DNA of 64,000 bases, taken from assembly GCA_023417815.1 (NCBI GenBank), contig JAEZEI010000052.1:62001-126000 (forward strand). The letters run 5' to 3'. The notes beneath the pieces are model-generated. The model worked only from the letters and a program-made list of their open reading frames with translations, ran no database searches and was not told where the DNA came from. The translations under genes were made by a program, and so were the position numbers. Below are positions 24,940-34,671 of the stretch, one piece after another; position 1 is the stretch's first letter; each line of letters begins with the position of its first letter. Source of the stretch: Bacteroidota bacterium (GTDB lineage: Bacteria > Bacteroidota > Bacteroidia > Chitinophagales > Chitinophagaceae).

Positions 24940-26280
24940 ATGATGAAAAAAATGGTGATACTGGGTGGTGGGGAAAGCGGAGTTGGCGCTGCCTTATTAT
25001 GCAAAAAGAAAGGACTCGATGTATTTCTTTCCGACGCAGGTAAAATAAGCGATGCGGTCAAAGCCGAACTTTCACTGGCTGGGATAACGTTTGAAGAAGG
25101 AGGGCACTCCTACGATGTTATCCTTGAAAGTGATGAAGTGATCAAAAGCCCGGGAATACCAAAGGAATCTGCTGTTGTTCAGAAGATCATTGAAAGGGGA
25201 ATACCGGTCATTAGCGAAATCGAACTCGCATACCGGTTCAGGGAAAAAAGCAGGATCGTTGCCATTACAGGAAGCAATGGAAAGACGACCACAACGTCGT
25301 TGATCTATCATATCTGTAAAACTGCAGGACTTGACTGCTCCCTCACCGGAAACATCGGGTATTCCCTTGCAAGGCAAATAGCCACCAGTCCTAAAGAGAT
25401 CTATGTGGTCGAAATAAGCTCTTTTCAGCTTGACGACATAGTGAACTTCAGGCCGGATGTGGCTGTGCTTACCAACATAACGGAGGATCACCTGGACCGT
25501 TATGAATATAAGGTGGAGAATTATATAGAGAGCAAATTCAGGATCGCCATGAACCAGGAGCCGGAAGATGTGCTTATATATAATCTTGATGATGAAACCA
25601 CAATGAAGAACATTATAAACTATCCGATAAAATCAACACTAGCACCCATTACCATGAGTAAAGAACTGCCACAAGGAGCGTATATGACAAATGCAATGCT
25701 GCATTTAAAATGGAAAGGAGAAGAGATGCAGATGAGCGTAGAGGATTTTGCATTAAAAGGTAAACACAATCAATATAACAGTATGGCAGCAAGTCTGGCA
25801 GCCACAGCCCTGGATATAAGAAAGGAGAAGATCCGCGAGGCGCTTCAAACCTTTGAGAGCCTTGAACACAGGATGGAACCTGTAGCAACCATAAAAGGCG
25901 TTGAGTTTATTAATGATAGTAAGGCCACAAATGTGAACAGCACCTGGTTTGCCCTCGAAAGCATGAGCAAGCCGGTAATTCTCATCCTCGGCGGAGTTGA
26001 TAAAGGGAATGATTACTCCCTGCTGAAGGAACTGGTGCGTGAAAAGGTGAAAGCCATAGTTTGTATGGGAACAGAGAACAGGAAGATCCATGAGGCTTTC
26101 GGCGATATCGTTTCCTTAATGGTAAACACCTCCGGTGCAGAGGAGGCAGTTCAGGCAGCTTTTCATTTCAGCAGCAAAGGAGATGTTGTTCTGCTAAGCC
26201 CCGCCTGCGCAAGTTTCGATCTTTTTAAAAATTATGAGGACAGGGGAAATCAATTTAAAAAGGCAGTGAAAGCATTATAG
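24940..26280 (+). CDS. murD: UDP-MurNAc-L-Ala--D-Glu ligase MurD
   Basis: Adds D-glutamate to UDP-MurNAc-L-alanine. The N-terminal Rossmann-like domain begins MVILGGGESGVGAA, the ATP loop TGSNGKT is at residues 110-116, and NITEDHLDRY and FINDSKATN follow as expected for Mur ligases. The N-terminus is ambiguous: GTG at 24937 and ATGs at 24940, 24943 and 24952 are in frame. A stop in the same frame as the last upstream repeat unit (24931-24933) lies just before these. FtsW starts 3 bases after the stop. Confidence 0.95.
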   Translation: MMKKMVILGGGESGVGAALLCKKKGLDVFLSDAGKISDAVKAELSLAGITFEEGGHSYDVILESDEVIKSPGIPKESAVVQKIIERGIPVISEIELAYRFREKSRIVAITGSNGKTTTTSLIYHICKTAGLDCSLTGNIGYSLARQIATSPKEIYVVEISSFQLDDIVNFRPDVAVLTNITEDHLDRYEYKVENYIESKFRIAMNQEPEDVLIYNLDDETTMKNIINYPIKSTLAPITMSKELPQGAYMTNAMLHLKWKGEEMQMSVEDFALKGKHNQYNSMAASLAATALDIRKEKIREALQTFESLEHRMEPVATIKGVEFINDSKATNVNSTWFALESMSKPVILILGGVDKGNDYSLLKELVREKVKAIVCMGTENRKIHEAFGDIVSLMVNTSGAEEAVQAAFHFSSKGDVVLLSPACASFDLFKNYEDRGNQFKKAVKAL

Positions 26281-26283
26281 TTA

Positions 26284-27573
26284 ATGTCAGAGAATCTGAA
26301 AATAAGATCACTTGTTGCCCCGGCTCTTAACGAAATGGGTGGTTCCATCGTCGGCAAGACGAAGGGAGACAAGGTTATCTGGGCCATCGTGATCATCCTC
26401 ACGCTGGCAAGCCTGCTGCTGGTTTACAGCAGCACCGGGTCCCTGGCATTTCGTATGAGTAAGAGCACGGAGAGTTATTTGTTCAAGCAATTTGCATTCA
26501 TCATCCTGGGGCTGATAATTATCTATTTCGCCCACCGGATAAATTATACGATCTATTCGCGCGTAGCACTGATACTTTTCCTTGTCAGCATACCGCTGTT
26601 GTTATATACCCTGATGTTCGGAGTGCAGCTCAATGCAGGAAGCAGGTGGATCAAACTTCCTGTGATAAATATGACATTCCAGACTTCAGATCTCGCGAAG
26701 CTTGCCCTGTTCATGTATATGAGCAGAATGCTGAGCCGAAAGCAGAATGTGATCAAGGACCTCAAAAAAGGCTTCCTTCCATTGATAATTCCCGTAGCGA
26801 TCATTTGTTTACTTATTGCACCTGCTAATCTTTCGACTGCTGTTCTTATTGGTGGTACCAGCATGATGCTGATGTTCATAGGAAGGGTAAGGACAAAGCA
26901 CCTACTGGTTACATTGGGAATTGCAATGTTACCGGTAGCGATCCTCGTAATGATCGCAGTGGGCACCTACGACAGCAAGAACAATGAAACCGAAAAGCTG
27001 CCTTCAATCCTGGCGTCTGGTCGAATTCCTACATGGATCAGCAGGATACAGACCTTTATATATTCTTCAAAAGGAGATGATAGTGAAAAGTCGTACCAGA
27101 TAAACCAGGCCAAGATCGCCATTGCAAAGGGTGGATTATTAGGGAAAGGCCCTGGTAATAATGAACAAAGTGATTTTCTCCCTCATAGCTACAGTGATTT
27201 TATTTATGCGATAATCATTGAGGAATATGGTTTGCTGGGTGGTGCGGCAATGATATTCATTTACCTGTTATTCCTGTTTCGATGTATCAGGTTATACCGG
27301 AAATGTCCTTTCGCCTTTGGTGCTTTCCTGGCACTGGCCCTGAGCTTCACTCTTGTGATCCAGGCTATAGCTAACATGGGCGTAAATGTGAATCTTTTCC
27401 CGAACACAGGAGTAACCCTGCCACTGGTAAGTATGGGAGGCAGCAGTTTTCTCTTCACATGCTTATCCATCGGGATCATATTAAGCGTGGCAAGGAATGT
27501 TGAACAACAGGAGGGTAAGGCGATCGCTGTTCCTTCCACACAACAGGAGGAAGAAAAGGAGGAGGGGAAATGA
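26284..27573 (+). CDS. ftsW: Lipid II polymerase FtsW (SEDS family)
   Basis: Polymerises lipid II into septal glycan strands as partner of FtsI. It has about ten membrane segments after a cytoplasmic N-terminus of about 30 residues. SEDS landmarks include YSSTGS in the first membrane segment, GSRWIKLP, GGLLGKGPGNNEQSDFLPHSYSDF and the C-terminal NLFPNTGVTLPLVSMGGSSF. A cytoplasmic acidic tail (QQEEEKEEGK) ends the protein and doubles as a purine-rich ribosome site for murG. Confidence 0.96.
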   Translation: MSENLKIRSLVAPALNEMGGSIVGKTKGDKVIWAIVIILTLASLLLVYSSTGSLAFRMSKSTESYLFKQFAFIILGLIIIYFAHRINYTIYSRVALILFLVSIPLLLYTLMFGVQLNAGSRWIKLPVINMTFQTSDLAKLALFMYMSRMLSRKQNVIKDLKKGFLPLIIPVAIICLLIAPANLSTAVLIGGTSMMLMFIGRVRTKHLLVTLGIAMLPVAILVMIAVGTYDSKNNETEKLPSILASGRIPTWISRIQTFIYSSKGDDSEKSYQINQAKIAIAKGGLLGKGPGNNEQSDFLPHSYSDFIYAIIIEEYGLLGGAAMIFIYLLFLFRCIRLYRKCPFAFGAFLALALSFTLVIQAIANMGVNVNLFPNTGVTLPLVSMGGSSFLFTCLSIGIILSVARNVEQQEGKAIAVPSTQQEEEKEEGK

Positions 27574-28664
27574 AAAGTTCTTTGAAAGTGATCATAGCTG
27601 GTGGCGGAACCGGGGGACATATTTTCCCGGCTATTGCCATCGCGAATGCATTAAAGGAGCAATGGCCGGGTATAGAAATTCTGTTTGTAGGTGCGAATGG
27701 AAAAATGGAGATGACAAAGGTTCCTCAGGCAGGCTATCCGATCAAAGGGCTTACGATCGCAGGTTTTAACAGGGGTTCTTTGTTTAAGAATATCGGTTTA
27801 CCCTGGAAACTCCTGAAAAGCTTTTTTGAAGTGGCAGCCATTTTCACGCAATTCAGACCTGATGCAGTGATTGGCGTAGGGGGTTATTCCAGTTTCCCGG
27901 TTTTGCGATATGCCCAGCTAAAGAAGATACCCACCTTCATCCATGAAAGTAATTCGTTTGCGGGCAGATCGAATATTATGTTGGGCAAAAAGGCCACTTT
28001 GATATTCACAGCCACCGACGGAATGGAGAAATTTTTCCCGGCAAACAAAATAGTGGTAACCGGCAATCCTGTCAGGAAAAGGATAGTTGAGGAGGTGCCA
28101 AGGAATGCAGGTGTGTTGTATTTCGGGCTCGATGTGAACAAGGTTACAGTGTTATGTATAGGAGGCAGTCTCGGTGCAAAAAATATTAACGAAGCTATTG
28201 CAGCCAATCTCGGGAATTTTGAGAAGCACGGCTTGCAGCTGGTGTGGCAGACCGGCAAGGTCTTTTACCCTGAAGCTATGAAGGCGGCAAAGGGGATGAA
28301 GAACATTATGGTTACTGAATTCATTACTGAAATGGAATTTGGATATGCAGCAGGTGATGTAGTGATAAGCAGAAGTGGGGCAATGGCGATTGCGGAACTA
28401 TGTGTTCTTGGGAAGCCTGTCATATTCGTGCCTTACCCCTTTGCCAGCGAAGACCACCAGACTGCGAATGCAATGAAACTGGTGAATAATGATGCGGCAA
28501 GGATGATCACAGATAAAGAAGCGGCTTCGATGCTGGTTAACGAGATTATCTCACTAGCCGGCAATCAAATCGAACGCGAAAGGTTGTCAAGGAATATCAC
28601 TTCATTCGGAATAAGGGATGCAGATAAAAAAATAGCAAAAAGGATCATTGAAATAATAAGTTGA
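27570..28664 (+). CDS. murG: UDP-GlcNAc--lipid I GlcNAc transferase MurG
   Basis: Glycosyltransferase that converts lipid I to lipid II on the inner face of the membrane. The N-terminal loop GGGTGGHIFPA, the middle IGVGGYSSFPV and the C-terminal donor site SRSGAMAIAELCVLGKPVIFVPYPFA are all present. The length (364) is normal. The ATG overlaps the ftsW stop (ATGA), with GGAGGGG close upstream; its TGA overlaps the TTG start of murC. Confidence 0.97.
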   Translation: MKSSLKVIIAGGGTGGHIFPAIAIANALKEQWPGIEILFVGANGKMEMTKVPQAGYPIKGLTIAGFNRGSLFKNIGLPWKLLKSFFEVAAIFTQFRPDAVIGVGGYSSFPVLRYAQLKKIPTFIHESNSFAGRSNIMLGKKATLIFTATDGMEKFFPANKIVVTGNPVRKRIVEEVPRNAGVLYFGLDVNKVTVLCIGGSLGAKNINEAIAANLGNFEKHGLQLVWQTGKVFYPEAMKAAKGMKNIMVTEFITEMEFGYAAGDVVISRSGAMAIAELCVLGKPVIFVPYPFASEDHQTANAMKLVNNDAARMITDKEAASMLVNEIISLAGNQIERERLSRNITSFGIRDADKKIAKRIIEIIS

Positions 28665-30028
28665 AGGATCTAAAGAACATATCATCGGTTTATTTCCTCG
28701 GGATAGGGGGGATTGGTATGAGTGCCCTTGCGCGGCATTTTCATAACAGGGGAATTCGTGTATCCGGTTACGACAGGGTTTCGACAGAACTTACCCGGGA
28801 ACTGGAGCAGGAGGGAATAAACGTTCATTACGTTGATGATGTTGCCCTGGCAGATAAGGATGCGGATCTGGTGGTGTATACGCCTGCTATCCCGGATACG
28901 CATTCTGAGTTGCGGTATTTCAGGAATAGCAAAGGGTGGATGGTTAAACGCAGCGAGGTATTGGGCATAGTTACCAGTGAAACCTATAATATATGTGTTG
29001 CGGGAACTCATGGCAAAACCACAACCAGTTCCCTTATTGCTCATATATTAAGAGATACCGGTTATGGCTGTAATGCTTTTTTGGGTGGCGTTTCTGCAAA
29101 CTATGCTACAAATACCTGGAGTTCTGAAAGGAATGTAAGCGTGGCCGAAGCAGATGAATATGACAGGAGCTTTCTCAAACTTTCACCCGACATCGCGGTT
29201 ATAACTTCTATGGATCCTGATCATCTCGATATCTATGGTACGGCCCGCAATATGGAAGATGCTTTCCTTCAGTTTGCTAACCTGGTAAAAACCGGCGGCT
29301 TACTCATTTATAAACATGGTCTTGAAAGGGCATCGGAATTTAAGAATGAAAGAAAGGTGAGCTACAGCCTGGATGATGAGAGATCTGAAGCCTATGCAAT
29401 TAATATACGCCGGCAGGATGGAGGTTATTTATTTGATGCTGTGGTGAAGGAGAAGAAATACAATGATGTGCGTTTGAATATGGGAGGAGAACACAATATT
29501 GAAAATACAATAGCTGGTTTGGTGGCCTGTGATGAATTGAAAATAGATGATGCGAAAGTTCTTAAGGCGATAGAAGCGTTCAAGGGTGTAAAGCGCCGGT
29601 TTGAATACATTATCAAGAACAAAGAACTGGTGATGATTGATGATTACGCACATCACCCCGAAGAACTCAGGGCTTTGATAAAAGGTGCAATGGAATTATT
29701 TCCCGGTAAAAAATGCACGGTGATATTTCAGCCTCACCTGTATTCAAGAACCAGCGATCATGCCCTGGGATTTGGAGAAGTATTAAGCCTGGCCGACGAA
29801 GTCATTCTTCTCCCCATATACCCGGCACGGGAAGAACCTATTGATGGCGTGGAAAGTGAAATGATCCTTCCTTTTATTGCGCATGACAGGAAGAGGGTTA
29901 TTCCGATGAACAAGGTCTGCGATCATCTTTCTGGTAAAGAGTTGCAGTTGCTTATAATATGCGGGGCGGGGGATATTGATACGATTGTAGAACCAGTTAA
30001 AAAACTATTAGACCCGGTAAAAAATTGA
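28661..30028 (+). CDS. murC: UDP-MurNAc--L-alanine ligase MurC
   Basis: Adds L-alanine to UDP-MurNAc, the first step of stem peptide assembly. The N-terminal FLGIGGIGMSALARH binds UDP, AGTHGKTTTSSLIAH binds ATP, and MIDDYAHHPEELRAL and FQPHLYSRT mark the C-terminal domain. The length (455) is normal. The start codon is TTG, overlapping the murG stop as TTGA; there is no ATG within the first conserved block. It works in series with MurD and MurE encoded upstream; MurF is not in this cluster. Confidence 0.96.
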   Translation: MKDLKNISSVYFLGIGGIGMSALARHFHNRGIRVSGYDRVSTELTRELEQEGINVHYVDDVALADKDADLVVYTPAIPDTHSELRYFRNSKGWMVKRSEVLGIVTSETYNICVAGTHGKTTTSSLIAHILRDTGYGCNAFLGGVSANYATNTWSSERNVSVAEADEYDRSFLKLSPDIAVITSMDPDHLDIYGTARNMEDAFLQFANLVKTGGLLIYKHGLERASEFKNERKVSYSLDDERSEAYAINIRRQDGGYLFDAVVKEKKYNDVRLNMGGEHNIENTIAGLVACDELKIDDAKVLKAIEAFKGVKRRFEYIIKNKELVMIDDYAHHPEELRALIKGAMELFPGKKCTVIFQPHLYSRTSDHALGFGEVLSLADEVILLPIYPAREEPIDGVESEMILPFIAHDRKRVIPMNKVCDHLSGKELQLLIICGAGDIDTIVEPVKKLLDPVKN

Positions 30029-31206
30029 GTACAACCTCAAAATATGACTTAAGGAAGATCATCATTACATCTGTATGGGTGATCCTCGCCGCAGGCACAA
30101 TTTACCTGCAACTCGCAGCTTCAAAAAAGCGGGATGCCATGTTATGCAAGGGGGTGGAGATCGAAATTAAAGGAGTGAACAATCATTTCTTTATTGACCG
30201 GAACGATGTGTTGGCAATAATAAAGAAGGTCGCAGGCGGTAAGGTGGAAAGCAAACCTGTAAGCAGCCTTGATCTTTCTAGGATCGAGCGTGAGATCAGG
30301 AAAGATATCTGGATCAGGGATGCGGAATTGTATGTTGATAATAACGGGATGCTAATGGTGGAGATCGATGAAAGGGAGCCTGTTGCAAGAATATTCACTG
30401 TCCAAGGTGCTACTTATTATATAGATTCTTCCCTGATGATGCTGCCATTGAGTGAGAAGTTTTCTGCAAGGGTGCCAGTGTTCACGAATTTTCCATCTGA
30501 AACAAAAGTGCTGCATCGCCGCGACAGCATCTTGTTACGGTATATAGCAGACATGAGCGGGCATATACACGATGATCCATTCCTTATGGGGATGATCGAC
30601 CAGGTAGATATCAGGGATTACAATTTTGAATTCATTCCCAAGATCGGGAACCAGGTGATCATTTTCGGCGATGGAACTGAGATGGATAAAAAATTTGACA
30701 GGCTTAAACTATTCTATAAAGAAGTTATGGCAAAAGCCGGCTGGAATTATTATAGCCAGGTGAATGTTTCATACCGCAACCAGGTGGTGGCCAAAAGAAG
30801 GGATGCTGCAGATATAGTGGCTGATAGTCTGCGGACCATGCAGTTGCTAAGGCTGATCGCAGAAAGGGCTGAAAGGATGGCTGAAGATTCGCTGATGCAG
30901 GCAAAAGCAGACAAAGAGTTTGCTGACAGCACGATGATCCTGCAATCGTTACAACGCGACGAGATATCAGAAGGGGAAGCGATAGAGATTCCTTCAACAG
31001 TTGTGACCACCCCGGTGCAAACAACTGAGGTTTCGGTGCCGGTTGCAGAGAAAAAACCTGGGGTTAAAGCGGATCCCCAGCCCAGGAAAGCGATTGAGGG
31101 GAAGCCGGTTTTAAAAACACCGGTGAAGAACCAGAAGGAGAGGCCAAAGGCAGAACCTAAACCTGCAAAAACGTTCAGGCAGGAAGGAGTGAATAACGAC
31201 TATTAA
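30025..31206 (+). CDS. ftsQ: FtsQ-like division protein with long C-terminal tail
   Basis: A 393-residue bitopic protein. One membrane segment (about 11-29) is followed by a POTRA-like region (VEIEIKGVNNHFFIDRNDVLA) and a beta domain (about 90-250). Family members are usually near 250-290 residues. Here about 130 extra residues follow: a coiled-coil-like stretch (about 255-320) and a Pro/Lys-rich tail. FtsQ scaffolds FtsL and FtsWI. The TTG start overlaps the murC stop (TTGA). The call is supported by position between murC and ftsA. Confidence 0.9.
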   Translation: MSTTSKYDLRKIIITSVWVILAAGTIYLQLAASKKRDAMLCKGVEIEIKGVNNHFFIDRNDVLAIIKKVAGGKVESKPVSSLDLSRIEREIRKDIWIRDAELYVDNNGMLMVEIDEREPVARIFTVQGATYYIDSSLMMLPLSEKFSARVPVFTNFPSETKVLHRRDSILLRYIADMSGHIHDDPFLMGMIDQVDIRDYNFEFIPKIGNQVIIFGDGTEMDKKFDRLKLFYKEVMAKAGWNYYSQVNVSYRNQVVAKRRDAADIVADSLRTMQLLRLIAERAERMAEDSLMQAKADKEFADSTMILQSLQRDEISEGEAIEIPSTVVTTPVQTTEVSVPVAEKKPGVKADPQPRKAIEGKPVLKTPVKNQKERPKAEPKPAKTFRQEGVNNDY

Positions 31207-31238
31207 TACAAACCATACAAACATAAAAAGTAAGAATT

Positions 31239-32603
31239 ATGAACCAGGAACAACCCATTATCGTCGGTTTGGACATCGGAACCACCAAGATCGCAGCAAT
31301 TGCTGGCCGCAAGAATGAATTCGGCAAGCTGGAGATACTTGGGTTTGGCCGTGCCAACAGTAACGGTGTTCAGCATGGCATGGTGTTGAATATCGATCAA
31401 ACAATCAAGGCAATTCAAATGGCCTTGGATAATTGCTATGCATCAAACCCACACCTTCGTATAAGCGAAGTTTTTGTAGGTATAGCCGGTCACCATATTA
31501 AAAGCCTTCAAACCCGCGGCGATATAGTGAGGCAGAACAATGAAGAGGAAATAAGGCAGGAGGAGATCGAAAAACTTATTGAAGATCAATACAAGACCTA
31601 TATACCTGCCGGCGACCAGATCATAGATGTGATCCCGCAGGAATTTACCGTGGATAATTTCCAGAACATACCAAACCCGATAGGTTATAGCGGTGTGAAG
31701 ATCGGGGCCAATTTTCATATCATAACCGGCGACAAGAATGCGATTCGTAATATAAACAGGAGCGTTGAAAAGGCTGGACTTAAAACCCAGGACCTTGTTC
31801 TTCAACCGCTGGCTTCGGCTGCTGCAGTAATGTGCGAGCAAGACCTGGAAACCGGTGTGGCCATCGTGGATATTGGTGGTGGCACCACAGACCTTGCAGT
31901 TTTCTATGAAGGCATATTAAAACATACAGCAGTTATTCCTTTCGGTGGTGAGAACATTACCAATGATATCAAGACCGGGCTGGGTGTATTAAAGACCCAG
32001 GCAGAACAAATGAAGATCCAGTTCGGCAGTGCTCTCAGCGAAGAAGCAAAGTCAAATACCTATATAACAATTCCGGGGCTTAGAGGAATGGCTCCAAAGG
32101 AGATCTCGGTGAAGAACCTTGCTAATGTGATCCAGGCAAGAATGAGCGAGATCCTTGATTTCGTTACCTACCATTTAAAACAAGTAGGTATGGATAACAG
32201 GGTGCTTAATGGCGGGATCATCCTTACCGGAGGTGGATCGCAGTTGAATCATCTTATCCAGCTCACAGAATATGTTACAGGGCTGAATGCACGCATTGGT
32301 TATCCTAATGAACATTTAAGCGGGGATCATAACGAAGAACTTGCCAAGCCGATGTACAGCACATGTATAGGGCTCATCCTTAAAGGATATAATGATTACG
32401 AGAACAAACGCCAGCTTGGCGGTAATATGATGCACCTGCCGGGAGATCCTTCTGAACCAGAGACACGTGAAAGGAAGACGGAAGAAGAAACAGTGATGGT
32501 AACGGAAGCGCCCCCAAGAAAAAAGACCAGGAAAAGCTTCCTTGATTCAATAAAGAACAACCTGATCGAGATGTTCAAGGAAGAGGAAGATACCAGGTTA
32601 TAA
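31239..32603 (+). CDS. ftsA: Cell division protein FtsA
   Basis: Actin-like ATPase that tethers FtsZ filaments to the membrane and recruits later divisome proteins. The phosphate-1 motif is GLDIGTTKIAAIAG near the N-terminus, phosphate-2 is VDIGGGTTDLAV, and ILTGGGSQL is the adenosine motif. The C-terminal 60 residues are charged and end in an amphipathic stretch, FLDSIKNNLIEMF, fitting the membrane-targeting helix. It starts 32 bases after ftsQ and precedes ftsZ by 35 bases. Confidence 0.97.
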   Translation: MNQEQPIIVGLDIGTTKIAAIAGRKNEFGKLEILGFGRANSNGVQHGMVLNIDQTIKAIQMALDNCYASNPHLRISEVFVGIAGHHIKSLQTRGDIVRQNNEEEIRQEEIEKLIEDQYKTYIPAGDQIIDVIPQEFTVDNFQNIPNPIGYSGVKIGANFHIITGDKNAIRNINRSVEKAGLKTQDLVLQPLASAAAVMCEQDLETGVAIVDIGGGTTDLAVFYEGILKHTAVIPFGGENITNDIKTGLGVLKTQAEQMKIQFGSALSEEAKSNTYITIPGLRGMAPKEISVKNLANVIQARMSEILDFVTYHLKQVGMDNRVLNGGIILTGGGSQLNHLIQLTEYVTGLNARIGYPNEHLSGDHNEELAKPMYSTCIGLILKGYNDYENKRQLGGNMMHLPGDPSEPETRERKTEEETVMVTEAPPRKKTRKSFLDSIKNNLIEMFKEEEDTRL

Positions 32604-32638
32604 ACATAAACACACTTACTAACTACAAACTTACAAAC

Positions 32639-34513
32639 ATGATTCATTTTGATCTGCCAAAAGAACAATCATCGATCATTAAAGTGATCGGTGTTGGAGG
32701 CGGTGGTAGCAATGCTGTTAACCACATGTACTCCCAGAATATTGAAGGCGTAAACTTTATAATATGCAATACAGATGCGCAAGCCATTGCGCAAAGCAAG
32801 GTGCCGAATAAGATCCAGCTTGGCCCACATCTTACACAGGGATTGGGAGCGGGCGCAAATCCTGCGATCGGTCGCCAGGCAACAGAAGAAAGCCTGGAAG
32901 AGATCAAACGAATCCTGGAAGTGAATACGAAGATGGCATTCATTACTGCGGGAATGGGTGGAGGAACAGGAACAGGTGGAGCGCCAATCCTTGCAAAGAT
33001 CTGTAAAGACCTGGGCATACTTACAGTAGGTATCGTTACCACACCTTTTGCCTATGAGGGAAAGAAAAGAATAGCGCAGGCAGAAGAGGGGATCATGCTT
33101 CTGAAGAATCATGTGGATACATTGCTTGTGATCAGCAATGATAAACTTCGCCACCAGTTCGGAAACCTGAAGATGAAGGAAGCATTCGCAAAGGCTGATA
33201 ATGTGCTTGCGACTGCAGCAAAATGTATCACTGATGTGATAAACAGTACCGGCCAGATAAACGTGGACTTTGCAGATGTTTGTACCGTTATGAGCAATGG
33301 TGGTGTTGCCATTCTTGGAAGCGCCACGGCCGAAGGATCTAACAGGGCTCACGATGCAATTGAAAGTGCACTTGCATCACCGCTGCTTAATGATAATGAT
33401 ATCCGCGGAGCTAAATGGATACTGATAAACATCAATTCAGCCGAAGGCGAAAATGAATTCACCATGGATGAAGTTGAGGTGATCCAGAATTACCTTCTTA
33501 GCCAGGCTGGTGAGGACACTGATGTTATTCTCGGCCTTGGATATGATAATTCACTTGGCAACGAGATAGGTATAACGCTCATAGCAACTGGTTTTGAACA
33601 TAAGGATCCTTTCATCAGGGAGGATAAGCCATCATCTAAAAAGGATGAAAAGATCGTGATGACGCTTGAAATGCCGGAGCCACCGCAACCCAAACAGGTA
33701 TTTCAGCAGCCTGTGTTTGAATTTGAAGAGCCCGCACAGGAATCGGCCATCGAGCCTGTTAATGAGCCGGTGGAAGCAAAAGAAGAAACCAGGGTGGAAG
33801 ATATAGCACCTTACATTAAAGATGAAGAAGTAAAAACCCCTGGTAAAACTACTGGGGATAATATTGGAATATCGCCGATAGTATTTGAAATATCTTCGGC
33901 CCCAGGCTCATCAGTACCTGAAGATGAGACCATCCAATCCTTCCAAAAACCAGAACCAACTGCTCCGGCACCATCCTCTGAACCAATTGTTAATACGAAC
34001 AATGATGCTAGCAATAGAGGCTCCTTTTCGTCGGGGGGCTTCCTGGAAAAGCCAAAGCATATCTATGCGGAGGAACCAGACCAACAATCCAATACGAAAG
34101 AGGAACCACTGCCCTCGCAGCCTTTAATACAGGAAGACGAACCTGCTATTGAAATGCGACTGGTAGTTAAAGATTCCCAGAAAGCGGCGGATGATATGCC
34201 AATTGAACAAACTCAGCCCATCATGATGTTCCCGGTTGAGGAACCTGCGATGCAGGACGAAACAGAGGAACTCAGGCGCCGGGCTGCGGAACGCATTGCG
34301 AAGCTGCGTAATTTGTCTTTCAACATTAATGCAGCCGATCCTAATAATGAGTTTGAGTCGGTACCGGCCTATCTCCGCCGCAATATGGAAATGCACAACC
34401 AGATCGCGGATGTGGAATCTTTCTACAGCAACTACACCGTAAAGAGCGACGAAAACAACCAGGCCGAAATTTCAACGATCAATACATTTCTTGATGGAAA
34501 AAAACCGGACTGA
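32639..34513 (+). CDS. ftsZ: Cell division protein FtsZ with long C-terminal linker
   Basis: Tubulin-like GTPase that forms the division ring. The GTP-binding motif GGGTGTG is at residues 107-113, and GGGGSNAVN at about 20-28. The globular body ends near residue 322. An acidic, Pro/Glu-rich linker of about 240 residues follows, then the conserved peptide EFESVPAYLRRNM (about 570-583) and an extra 40-residue end. At 624 residues it is far longer than the 383 of E. coli. An inverted repeat sits on the stop codon, and a terminator follows, closing the cluster. Confidence 0.97.
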   Translation: MIHFDLPKEQSSIIKVIGVGGGGSNAVNHMYSQNIEGVNFIICNTDAQAIAQSKVPNKIQLGPHLTQGLGAGANPAIGRQATEESLEEIKRILEVNTKMAFITAGMGGGTGTGGAPILAKICKDLGILTVGIVTTPFAYEGKKRIAQAEEGIMLLKNHVDTLLVISNDKLRHQFGNLKMKEAFAKADNVLATAAKCITDVINSTGQINVDFADVCTVMSNGGVAILGSATAEGSNRAHDAIESALASPLLNDNDIRGAKWILININSAEGENEFTMDEVEVIQNYLLSQAGEDTDVILGLGYDNSLGNEIGITLIATGFEHKDPFIREDKPSSKKDEKIVMTLEMPEPPQPKQVFQQPVFEFEEPAQESAIEPVNEPVEAKEETRVEDIAPYIKDEEVKTPGKTTGDNIGISPIVFEISSAPGSSVPEDETIQSFQKPEPTAPAPSSEPIVNTNNDASNRGSFSSGGFLEKPKHIYAEEPDQQSNTKEEPLPSQPLIQEDEPAIEMRLVVKDSQKAADDMPIEQTQPIMMFPVEEPAMQDETEELRRRAAERIAKLRNLSFNINAADPNNEFESVPAYLRRNMEMHNQIADVESFYSNYTVKSDENNQAEISTINTFLDGKKPD

Positions 34514-34520
34514 CCGGTTT
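34502..34520 (+). repeat. Hairpin across the ftsZ stop codon
   Basis: AAACCGG (34502-34508) pairs with CCGGTTT (34514-34520), with ACTGA as loop; the TGA stop lies in the loop. It precedes the main terminator by about 30 bases and could protect the 3' end of the message. Confidence 0.5.
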
Positions 34521-34547
34521 ATAAATTTGTGTTTGTATTAGTTTGTA

Positions 34548-34577
34548 AAAAGGCCCTTTCCACGGAAAGGGTCTTTT
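34548..34577 (+). terminator. Intrinsic terminator of the dcw cluster after ftsZ
   Basis: A stem of about 9-13 bp, GGCCCTTTC with GAAAGGGTC (one G-T pair, 34552-34573), flanked by AAAA/TTTT, with a 4-base loop and a TTTTATTTAT tail. It separates ftsZ from kup. Confidence 0.85.
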
Positions 34578-34635
34578 ATTTATCAAGACATTTTGCACAA
34601 GCTCAAACATATTCCAACTCAGATCAAACTATCCT

Positions 34636-34643
34636 TACATTTG
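34636..34643 (+). promoter_or_regulatory. Predicted -7 promoter element for kup
   Basis: TACATTTG matches TAnnTTTG exactly, 28 bases before the GTG start of kup and after the ftsZ terminator, so kup has its own promoter. Confidence 0.5.
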
Positions 34644-34671
34644 TACATTATTCCCTACATCACAACTATTT

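Noticed and set aside
32669..33352. 227-residue antisense frame in ftsZ
   Set aside because: A shadow of ftsZ codon structure; the protein resembles nothing and ftsZ is certain.
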